From: an uncultured Methanobrevibacter sp.
GTDB taxonomy: Archaea; Methanobacteriota; Methanobacteria; Methanobacteriales; Methanobacteriaceae
DNA: 11,268 bases
Reading direction: 5' to 3'
Assembly: GCA_902783085.1 (NCBI GenBank)
Contig: CACZPT010000079.1
Coordinates: 1-11,268 of the forward strand
The stretch's first letter is position 1. The number at the start of each line of letters is the position of its first letter. This document shows, piece after piece, positions 5,964 to 11,268 of the stretch. The notes under the pieces were generated by a model that saw only the letters and a program-made list of their open reading frames with translations, ran no database searches and was not told the origin of the DNA. The position numbers and the translations under genes were made by a program.

Positions 5964-7477
5964 TTAACATCACTTGGTTTAATTGTAATAGTTTGTCTTC
6001 TATATTTTACTTTAATGTCATCGCCATTAATGGAATATACTTTACTTGAGTAAGTTTCACCACCGTGTTTGAATATGATTTCATCACCTTTGCATAAAAT
6101 TTCTTCATTATTGTTAATCAATATTTTCAAGCTTGATTTTTTAGGTGATTCTTTTGGTTTAGGTATTTTAAGCTCTTCACTAGTATTTTTAGCCATATCA
6201 AATACTTTACGTGTATTTTCCTGCCTTAATACTTCTTCTTCCATTTCATAATCAAAGTGTGTTTCATTGATAATTGGTTTATATTCATCGGCATAATTAT
6301 TAACATTTCTAATATAGTCTTCATTAGGATATTCCTCTTCTTCTTCATATGATTGTGGTGATAATTTTTCACGAACATCTTTAATTATTCTTGAGTTTCT
6401 AAATGTATTTGTAATTTTAGCTAAATCTTTCCTATAATCAAGGTCACTTAATTCTCCATTCTCGTCTTCAAATAAATCTGCACTTTCAATTGGAGCTCCA
6501 AATTCATAATCTTCATTATGTCCTGGAAGCACACTAATACTGTCTTCTTCAACTTTGTTTGGTGTTTTTAAAGTTGTAGATTCAGTTTCTTCATCATTTA
6601 TTGCTTCTGTAGCACTTTCATCATTAACTGGGGTTAACGTTTCTTGAACTGTACTTTCTTTTTTATTTAATATTGCATCAGTTATACTTCTTGTTTCTGA
6701 AATTTCAGGTGTTTCTTTTTTTTCTTTGGATGCTGATTTAATAGCTTCGGTAATGTCTTTTTGTGATGTAGTTTCTGGAGTTGTTTGAGTTTCATTGTCT
6801 TTTTTGATAGCATTTGCAATCTCATGCATTTTTTCAATACTCTCTTTTATATCACTTTCGCTATTATTTGCATCGTTTTTAGATTCATTTTTCTTAATAA
6901 TACTTTCTTTAATTTCACTAGCATCTTCTTCTTTATTAATAATTTTTGATTCTTTTTCTCTTTCATCATCTTTTCTTTTTGATTCTTTAATCAATTCATC
7001 AATGGTGAATAAATCTTTAAGTTCATGTTTGTTTTCGGATGCTTTTTTAAAATTCAATTCATTTCTATTTTCTTCACGTTGAGTCATAATATCCCTCTGT
7101 GTTTGAGTTATAGGTTCTTGAAATTTTTCAACTGTATCATCGTAATGAATAAGTACTTGATTTTGTGAGGAGTAACTAATTTTTTTATCTGAGGTTTGAT
7201 TAATTTCTGGAACAATGTATGGTTCATATTCTCTTTCAGGTTCTCTTTGATAATCGATTGTATTATTTTCATCAGGATAATAATTTTGGGCATTTTCATA
7301 AGTATCATAAATAGGTTCTTTATTATTATTTGAAGAAATCATTTCTTGTAAAGGATTTTTAGTACTTATTGAATTTTTTTCTTCTTCATCTTCACTGAAA
7401 TATAATTTTACAATTATTATAGCAATCGCACCAACAATTGCAATACATATCCACACTAAAATTAAAGTATCATTCAT
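5951..7477 (-). CDS. Membrane-anchored protein with long charged linker and small C-terminal beta domain
   Basis: This 508-residue protein has one hydrophobic helix at residues 5-25 (LILVWICIAIVGAIAIIIVKL) with an acidic segment just after it (SEDEEE). About 420 residues of highly charged, Ser/Thr/Glu/Lys/Asn-rich, probably disordered sequence follow. The last ~62 residues (447-508) look folded: alternating strands (LKILINN, EEILCKGDEIIFKHGG, SKVYSINGDDIKVKYRR, QTITIKPSDVKKIY) suggest an SH3- or Tudor-like small barrel. Six short I...I motifs lie in the linker (EIKESI 188, DIKESI 209, EIANAI 219, DITEAI 241, SITDAI 264, SATEAI 288). No enzyme motif is present. The topology recalls ZipA-like bitopic linkers of bacterial cell division, but no sequence similarity supports that and I do not assign it. 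Transcribed alone from the 7478-7753 promoter region; only a weak GTGA-like site precedes the ATG. Confidence 0.85.
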   Translation of the reverse strand: MNDTLILVWICIAIVGAIAIIIVKLYFSEDEEEKNSISTKNPLQEMISSNNNKEPIYDTYENAQNYYPDENNTIDYQREPEREYEPYIVPEINQTSDKKISYSSQNQVLIHYDDTVEKFQEPITQTQRDIMTQREENRNELNFKKASENKHELKDLFTIDELIKESKRKDDEREKESKIINKEEDASEIKESIIKKNESKNDANNSESDIKESIEKMHEIANAIKKDNETQTTPETTSQKDITEAIKSASKEKKETPEISETRSITDAILNKKESTVQETLTPVNDESATEAINDEETESTTLKTPNKVEEDSISVLPGHNEDYEFGAPIESADLFEDENGELSDLDYRKDLAKITNTFRNSRIIKDVREKLSPQSYEEEEEYPNEDYIRNVNNYADEYKPIINETHFDYEMEEEVLRQENTRKVFDMAKNTSEELKIPKPKESPKKSSLKILINNNEEILCKGDEIIFKHGGETYSSKVYSINGDDIKVKYRRQTITIKPSDVKKIY

Positions 7478-7753
7478 ATTTTCACATCTTATTTTTTATT
7501 ACTTATGATATATCTTATTATAATTATATCTAAATTCTTAATTATAAACTTTTATATCAATTTTCAAGTATTGTTGTAAAGCCTAATTTTTGCTTAATTC
7601 GATTTATTTATCTTTTATTTTAATTTTTAAGCTAGATTATAATAGTATGGAGTTATTTGCAATATTCATTTTTTGTTAGTAGGGGATATTTTAAATATTT
7701 TAAAATCTAAATATTTATTTATAATAATTAGATTATTTTTTTGAGGTTTAATC
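7478..7753. promoter_or_regulatory. Divergent promoter region between the linker protein and dapL
   Basis: This 276-base gene-free spacer holds two adjacent TATA-like elements in opposite directions. On the minus strand TTTATAAT (plus 7541-7548) would give a start near 7520 and a ~40-base leader for the linker protein. On the plus strand TTTATATC (7551-7558) would give a start near 7580 and a leader of roughly 170 bases for dapL. A second plus-strand candidate, TTATAATA near 7635-7642, would shorten the dapL leader to about 90 bases. TTTATAAT at 7718-7725 is too close to the ATG, because it would leave the ribosome binding site (GAGGT, 7743-7747) upstream of the start. TAAATATTT occurs twice (7692-7700 and 7708-7716); the second copy forms a 10-base palindrome with the next A. 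No riboswitch was recognised. Confidence 0.45.
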
Positions 7754-8989
7754 ATGGTTGTTAAAATTAATGAAAACTATCTTAAATTGAAAAGTAGCTA
7801 CCTTTTTGTTGAAGTAGCAAGAAGAGAAGCGGAATTTATAAAAGCAAACCCTGATGCAGATGTTATTAAAATGGGTATTGGGGATGTAACTAAACCTTTA
7901 GTTCCTGCTGTTATTGATGCATTTAAAAAAGCAGTTGATGAAATGGCTAATGCAGATACTTTTAGGGGATATGGTCCTGAACAAGGATATGACTTTTTAG
8001 CTGAAGCTATTATTGAAAATGATTTCAAACCATATGGTGTTTCACTTACAAAAGATGAAGTATTTATTAGTGATGGTGCTAAATGTGATACTGGTAATAT
8101 TCAGGAAATTTTCGATTTATCTAATAACATTGCTGTAACTGATCCAGTTTATACAGTATATGTTGATACTAATGTTATGGCCGGAAGGACAGGTGAGATG
8201 AAAGACGATGGAATGTATGAAGGATTGACATATATTAAATGTAATTCTGAAAATGGTTTTGTTCCTGAATTACCTTCAGAGTCAGTGGATATAATATATT
8301 TATGTTATCCAAATAATCCGACTGGTACTACTTTAACTAAAGATCAATTAAAAATATTTGTTGATTATGCAAAAGAAAATAAGGCTATTATTTTATTTGA
8401 TGCAGCTTATGAGGTATTTATAAGAGAAGATAATGTTCCACATACCATTTATGAAATTGAAGGTGCACGTGAAGTTGCTATTGAATTTAGAAGTTTTTCA
8501 AAAACTGCAGGTTTTACAGGAACTCGTTGTGCATATACTGTTGTTCCTAAAGAACTTGTTGGCTATGATAGTAATAATAATCCTGTCGAATTAAATCCTT
8601 TATGGAATAGAAGACAGACTACTAAATTTAATGGTGTTTCATATCCTGTTCAAAGAGCTGCTGAAGCTACTTACTCACCTGAAGGTAAAGCACAAATTAA
8701 AGAAGTTGTTGATTATTATATGGAAAATGCTAAAATAATCAGGCAAAGTTTAATGGATATTGGTCTTGAAGTTTATGGCGGTGTAAGTTCACCATATATT
8801 TGGGTTAAAACTCCAAATAATATGGATTCATGGGATTTCTTTGATTTATTATTAAATGAAGCAAATGTTATTGGAACTCCAGGTTCCGGATTTGGCCCAA
8901 GCGGTGAAGGATATTTAAGACTCACTGCATTTAATACTTTAGAAAATACAAAAGAAGCAATGGACAGAATTTCAAAATTAGAATTTTAG
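7754..8989 (+). CDS. dapL: LL-diaminopimelate aminotransferase
   Basis: This 411-residue, PLP-dependent fold type I aminotransferase is of the DapL family. It converts tetrahydrodipicolinate plus glutamate directly to LL-diaminopimelate plus 2-oxoglutarate, bypassing the succinylase and acetylase routes to lysine. The Schiff-base lysine is Lys250 in SFSKTAGFTGTR (247-258). Asn188 in YPNNPTG (185-191) and Asp216/Tyr219 in LFDAAYE contact the cofactor. Arg258 and Arg389 (YLRLT) are the expected phosphate and substrate-carboxylate arginines. The N-terminal YLKLKSSYLF and FRGYGPEQGY (70-79) and the IGDVTKPL block (42-49) are characteristic of the DapL group rather than general aspartate aminotransferases. 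Length matches family members (~410). A clear GAGGT site precedes the ATG. In methanogens lysine also enters pseudomurein, so this gene serves both protein and wall synthesis. It heads a four-gene transcript with three accessory genes. Confidence 0.95.
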   Translation: MVVKINENYLKLKSSYLFVEVARREAEFIKANPDADVIKMGIGDVTKPLVPAVIDAFKKAVDEMANADTFRGYGPEQGYDFLAEAIIENDFKPYGVSLTKDEVFISDGAKCDTGNIQEIFDLSNNIAVTDPVYTVYVDTNVMAGRTGEMKDDGMYEGLTYIKCNSENGFVPELPSESVDIIYLCYPNNPTGTTLTKDQLKIFVDYAKENKAIILFDAAYEVFIREDNVPHTIYEIEGAREVAIEFRSFSKTAGFTGTRCAYTVVPKELVGYDSNNNPVELNPLWNRRQTTKFNGVSYPVQRAAEATYSPEGKAQIKEVVDYYMENAKIIRQSLMDIGLEVYGGVSSPYIWVKTPNNMDSWDFFDLLLNEANVIGTPGSGFGPSGEGYLRLTAFNTLENTKEAMDRISKLEF

Positions 8990-8992
8990 GTG
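8988..8992 (+). promoter_or_regulatory. Ribosome binding site that supports a TTG start
   Basis: AGGTG overlaps the dapL stop codon (TAG, 8987-8989) and lies 6 bases before TTG 8999. An in-frame GTG at 8990 is part of the binding site itself, so TTG is the better start. The same arrangement is seen at gltX/5473, where AAAGGTG also straddles a stop codon. Confidence 0.6.
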
Positions 8993-8998
8993 TTTTAT

Positions 8999-9688
8999 TT
9001 GAAAATTCAAGAAGAACCTGTAACTATTGATAAAGGAGATTCATTTAAATTAGTTTTATCAAAATACGGTGCTTTAGCACTAGATAAACAAGAAAATTTA
9101 TCTGAATTGATTGGAGATACGAAAGGTGATTTAGATTTGGAAAAAGGCATATTATCCTTTGACAATATTGAATTACCGATTCAGGTGTTAGGATTTTTTA
9201 CAGAAGAATTAGAACAATGGTCATGGGCTTGGGATAGTGAAGATATTTTTGGCAGTGACTTAATTTCTGTTGCCAGTGAAATTAAAAAAATAGGTGACGA
9301 AGCAGAAATTCCAGAATTTTCAAATGCTGTAATTCAAACAAATTATAATGCATGCCATACATTAGCTATGGCTTCAATAGCTATTTTAGATATGGATGCT
9401 TATTATGCTATATCAGAAGAAGGATTGGATATCTTTGTAGCTATTGATTCTGATTTAATTGTTGAAAATAATTCTGTTGAAAAATTTAAAGATACATTTT
9501 ATACTTTCCAAAGAAACTTCAAGGTATATTCTAAAATAGCATTAAAGTCATATGCCAAACTTAAAGAATATGGAATAAAAGAAAATGATGACTTCAGTGT
9601 TGTTTATATTGGTGAAAGCCGTATTATCGTAGGATTTACTGAAAGGGGAAATGTAACTCATATACAAATGTTTCTTGAAGATGAGTGA
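8999..9688 (+). CDS. Acidic soluble protein, DUF6882-like
   Basis: I read 229 residues from TTG 8999 (a GTG at 8990 would add three). There is no signal peptide or membrane segment, and the protein is acidic. The block VLGFFTEELEQWSWAWDSE (63-81) resembles the signature of DUF6882 proteins, where a Gly-x-[Phe/Tyr]-x-x-Glu strand is followed by a W.WAW core. Before it lie short strands (SFKLVLSKYGALALD, ILSFDNIELPIQ). After it come a helical stretch (FGSDLISVASEIKKIG), a strand pair (YYAISEEGLDIFVAID), a helix with a basic patch (FYTFQRNFKVYSKIALKSYA) and terminal strands (SVVYIGESRIIVGFTE). DUF6882 has no established biochemical function. It follows dapL by 9 bases and precedes a DUF6891-like gene, so the three probably form one operon. 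I am moderately sure of the family from memory and unsure of function. Confidence 0.7.
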   Translation: MKIQEEPVTIDKGDSFKLVLSKYGALALDKQENLSELIGDTKGDLDLEKGILSFDNIELPIQVLGFFTEELEQWSWAWDSEDIFGSDLISVASEIKKIGDEAEIPEFSNAVIQTNYNACHTLAMASIAILDMDAYYAISEEGLDIFVAIDSDLIVENNSVEKFKDTFYTFQRNFKVYSKIALKSYAKLKEYGIKENDDFSVVYIGESRIIVGFTERGNVTHIQMFLEDE

Positions 9689-9690
9689 TT
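9683..9690 (+). promoter_or_regulatory. SD-like GAGTGATT deciding the start of the DUF6891-like gene
   Basis: GAGTGATT overlaps the preceding stop (TGA, 9686-9688) and resembles the anti-16S sequence GGTGAT. It sits two to three bases before ATG 9693. In-frame TTG 9675 and ATG 9681 lie inside the upstream gene and have no such site, so I prefer 9693, but ATG 9681 remains possible. Confidence 0.5.
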
Positions 9691-9692
9691 AT

Positions 9693-10283
9693 ATGAATCA
9701 AGATTTAGTTTATGAAATTGAATATATGATTGAACTACTAACTAAATCTGGATTTTTTTCAAAAGAAGAAATATTGGAAATTTTAGAAGATCAATTCATT
9801 GACGAAGAAATTGATTTTTTAAAATTCGATATTTCATCAAATAATTCTAATAATGATAATTTTTCTATTTTAGAAAGTACTTTTGAAAAATTAACTCAAA
9901 AACAAATTGTATGTGTTCATAATTGTGGTTATGATATTAAAGAAGGTGTTTTGGATATTTTTGAGCTATATGCTCATTTAATTAATAATGGTCTTACTCC
10001 TGAAGGCTTTTGTTTTTACACTTTTGTGGATATTGAGGAAGCAATTTATGAATCTAAGTTAAAGATAACATTTGGAGATTTTAACAAAGATGAAAATAAA
10101 GCTTTATCTATTGGTAAAATCGTTTCAAATCAATTAAAAGAAGCTAATTTTGATGTTAATTGGGATGAATCTGTTAACAGTCAAATTGAAATTGTTAATT
10201 TTAATTGGGATAAATCTTATGATGAAAATAAAGAATATGAACTTGAAGGAGCTTATGAACAATTTAAAGGTGTTAATAAATGA
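9693..10283 (+). CDS. Acidic soluble protein, DUF6891-like
   Basis: I read 196 residues from ATG 9693 (starting at 9681 would add 4, at TTG 9675 6). The order of motifs fits DUF6891. An N-terminal helix carries a GF (LLTKSGFFSKEEI, 15-27). A 'L...I.....CG.....G' block follows (FEKLTQKQIVCVHNCGYDIKEG, residues 64-85, given here in two parts: FEKLTQKQIV and CVHNCGYDIKEG). Next is an F[YC]x[YT] strand with a following acidic helix (GFCFYTFVDIEEAI, 105-118). Then comes LKITFGDF (123-130), a 'G..v...L......W' helix-strand (SIGKIVSNQLKEANFDVNW, 139-157) and a closing strand (VNFNWDK, 168-173). These features recur in the family, which has no known activity. Cys74 and Cys78 are the only nearby cysteines and do not form a clear metal site. 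The gene overlaps the next by four bases (ATGA), indicating translational coupling. Confidence 0.72.
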   Translation: MNQDLVYEIEYMIELLTKSGFFSKEEILEILEDQFIDEEIDFLKFDISSNNSNNDNFSILESTFEKLTQKQIVCVHNCGYDIKEGVLDIFELYAHLINNGLTPEGFCFYTFVDIEEAIYESKLKITFGDFNKDENKALSIGKIVSNQLKEANFDVNWDESVNSQIEIVNFNWDKSYDENKEYELEGAYEQFKGVNK

Positions 10284-10864
10284 ATAATGATTCTTTAAAA
10301 TTGATTGAAGATGTTTTAATTAATTTTTCTAAATTATCTGCAATTAATATTTCTCAAGATACAATTTATCTGGAATTTATTGATGTTGAACTAGGAAATC
10401 CCAATAATGATGAGGACTTGTCTTTTTTAATGCGTTTTTCTAAAAATTCATTTATTTCATTTTTCTATGATAATATTTGGGATATCGAATTTTTATCTAA
10501 TTTTGATTATAAAAATCATTTCATTCAGGAAGATTTATTTTCGGATGTTCGTAAAATTAAATTCATTGATTTTGAATATTTAAATAAGTTTTTTTATAAT
10601 TATAATAGTCAAAAAGATTTTTCTATCAATAAAGAATTTGATATTCATAATATTCGTAATGATTTTTTCTGTTTAATTGAATTTGGAGATATGGGTATTG
10701 TTGTTGGTGGTGATGAAATGGATTTCTTTAGTGAGTCTGAAAGACTTAATGATGATATCTTAAAAGAATTATCTAACCAATGGATGATGTATTTTTTAAA
10801 ATATCATCAAAAAAGAAATATTATTAAAGATCCAATGTGTGAAAATCATCCATTTAACATATAA
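10280..10864 (+). CDS. Acidic hypothetical protein, last gene of the dapL transcript
   Basis: I do not recognise this 194-residue protein. The ATG overlaps the previous stop (ATGA, 10280-10283), and AAAGGTG (10266-10272) lies seven bases upstream, a strong sign of coupled translation. The sequence is acidic and unusually rich in Phe, Tyr and Trp (for example FISFFYDNIWDIEF, 58-71). It has no membrane helix and only two cysteines (Cys131, Cys187). The C-terminal third has a strand (FFCLIEFGDMGIVVGGDEMD, 129-148), then a helix with an acidic face (ERLNDDILKELSNQWMMYFL, 154-173) and a KYHQKR tail. That order is reminiscent of small accessory or immunity-type proteins, but I cannot name a family and assign no function. 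Low confidence in role, high in being a real gene because of overlap, spacing and codon use. Confidence 0.75.
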   Translation: MNNDSLKLIEDVLINFSKLSAINISQDTIYLEFIDVELGNPNNDEDLSFLMRFSKNSFISFFYDNIWDIEFLSNFDYKNHFIQEDLFSDVRKIKFIDFEYLNKFFYNYNSQKDFSINKEFDIHNIRNDFFCLIEFGDMGIVVGGDEMDFFSESERLNDDILKELSNQWMMYFLKYHQKRNIIKDPMCENHPFNI

Positions 10865-10886
10865 ATCCATATTTATTTTATTAATA
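10861..10886 (+). terminator. Possible weak terminator after the dapL transcript
   Basis: ATAAAT (10861-10866) and ATTTAT (10871-10876) can pair around CCAT, and T-rich sequence follows. The stem is short and AT-only, so the call rests mainly on the position just after the last stop and on the T-rich tract. Confidence 0.3.
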
Positions 10887-11180
10887 ATTATGATGTTAAT
10901 TGGTTTTTAATAGCTAATTTTTGAAACAATCAATTAATTATCATTTAACGATTATTTCTTTTTGACTGCATATTTCTCTAAATTTTTAGAATCAATAATT
11001 ATAAATATTTTTCTCAATAAACTACATTTTGAGTCTTTTGAATAGCATTTTAAGTTATGTATTATTTTTATATCTAAATAAATGTATGGTGCTAATTATA
11101 TTTAAATATATTTGTTTAAATTCATATATTTTTAATTTAATAGAATTTTAAACAATATCATAATTAAATAATGTTTAATT
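10865..11180. other. AT-rich gene-free spacer
   Basis: These 316 bases are very AT-rich, with stop codons in all frames and no open frame worth calling. An imperfect inverted repeat pairs TTAATTG (10896-10902) with CAATTAA (10931-10937) around a 28-base loop; adjacent bases may extend it. A perfect seven-base repeat, AATTAAA (11162-11168) and TTTAATT (11174-11180), ends right where the composition changes. TATA-like words occur by chance at this base composition, so I call no promoter here. No tRNA or CRISPR repeat is visible. Confidence 0.6.
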
Positions 11181-11181
11181 C

Positions 11182-11268
11182 GGCACTGTCCTATTTCATA
11201 CTGATGCAGGTGTTTTGTATCGACCATTTCGTTTCATCCAGCGTATGTTGTTAAGTGAAATTCTGTTC
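11182..11268. mobile_element. Probable end of an insertion sequence (truncated by the window)
   Basis: The sequence changes abruptly at about 11181 from a strongly AT-rich spacer to roughly 41% GC (counted by hand as 36 of 88 in 11181-11268). The border begins GGCACTGTCC, which is the style of an insertion-sequence terminal repeat; IS6-family ends begin similarly (GGCACTGTTGC in IS26), but eight shared bases do not prove the family. A short open frame on the minus strand ends 14 bases inside this border and has a transposase-like C-terminus. The other end, and any target duplication, lie outside the window. Confidence 0.45.
11196..11267 (-). CDS. C-terminal fragment of a putative transposase
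   Basis: Read on the minus strand from the window edge, 23 codons are open to a TGA (plus 11196-11198); the other two minus frames stop early. The peptide ends RNGRYKTPASV. A basic stretch followed by K-T-P-A-x-V is a common C-terminal signature of DDE/integrase-type transposases (the KTPAEV type). The rest of the protein lies outside the window, so catalytic residues cannot be checked. The fragment sits just inside the probable element border, as expected for a transposase gene ending near a terminal repeat. Family is not assigned. Confidence 0.4.
   Translation of the reverse strand, partial: NRISLNNIRWMKRNGRYKTPASV

Noticed and set aside
6795..7082. Plus-strand open frame rich in Ser/Leu/Phe opposite the linker protein
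   Set aside because: It is the antisense of the low-complexity charged linker. Ser/Leu/Phe richness is the complement of Lys/Glu/Asp codons, and there is no binding site or family pattern.
7718..7725. TTTATAAT as dapL TATA box
   Set aside because: Transcription would start within ~6 bases of the ATG, leaving the GAGGT site upstream of the transcript.
9675..9692. TTG 9675 or ATG 9681 as start of the DUF6891-like gene
   Set aside because: Both overlap the upstream gene without an SD-like site; GAGTGATT precedes ATG 9693. ATG 9681 cannot be excluded.
10896..10937. Imperfect inverted repeat as a small RNA or riboswitch
   Set aside because: The stem is AT-only with a long loop and no conserved motif was recognised; chance is likely at this composition.
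10865..11180. Possible tRNA or CRISPR in the long spacer
   Set aside because: No GGTTCGA-type T-loop, no acceptor-stem pairing and no repeated 24-37-base units are visible.

Overview
This is an AT-rich window from a methanogenic archaeon, most likely a Methanobrevibacter or close Methanobacteriales relative. The grounds are an archaeal-type glutamyl-tRNA synthetase, an LL-diaminopimelate aminotransferase of the kind methanogens use for lysine, an oxygen-labile hybrid-cluster protein, a 4Fe-4S aldo/keto reductase, TATA-box-like promoters, GGTG-type ribosome binding sites and very AT-rich spacers. The genus is inferred; no rRNA or methanogenesis gene is present to settle it.

Layout. (1) 1-831, plus strand: the 3' end of hcp (hydroxylamine reductase/hybrid cluster protein) followed one base later by a small cupin. 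(2) 848-3682, minus strand: a tight three-gene operon transcribed TPR membrane protein -> 4Fe-4S aldo/keto reductase -> SAM-dependent methyltransferase, with gaps of 0 and 3 bases. (3) 3683-3794: a compact divergent promoter. (4) 3795-5937, plus strand: gltX and a small protein of unknown role with a possible PsbP/Mog1-like fold. (5) 5936-5963: a perfect hairpin between convergent genes, probably a bidirectional terminator. (6) 5951-7477, minus strand: a 508-residue protein with one N-terminal membrane helix, a long charged low-complexity linker containing repeated short motifs, and a small C-terminal beta-rich domain. (7) 7478-7753: a second divergent promoter region. (8) 7754-10864, plus strand: dapL followed by three tightly packed genes for acidic soluble proteins, two of which look like DUF6882 and DUF6891 and one of which I do not recognise. 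(9) 10865-11180: an AT-rich gene-free spacer. (10) about 11182-11268: a segment of clearly different composition that appears to be the end of an insertion sequence carrying the last 23 codons of a transposase on the minus strand.

Functionally, the left part suggests redox and nitrosative stress handling (Hcp, cupin) beside an iron-sulfur reductase operon. The middle holds translation (GluRS). The right part holds lysine/diaminopimelate biosynthesis with an accessory tail of small acidic proteins. Two parts are least explained by known biology: the acidic cassette after dapL (8999-10864), and the membrane-anchored linker protein (5951-7477). I did not find CRISPR arrays, tRNAs or rRNAs.
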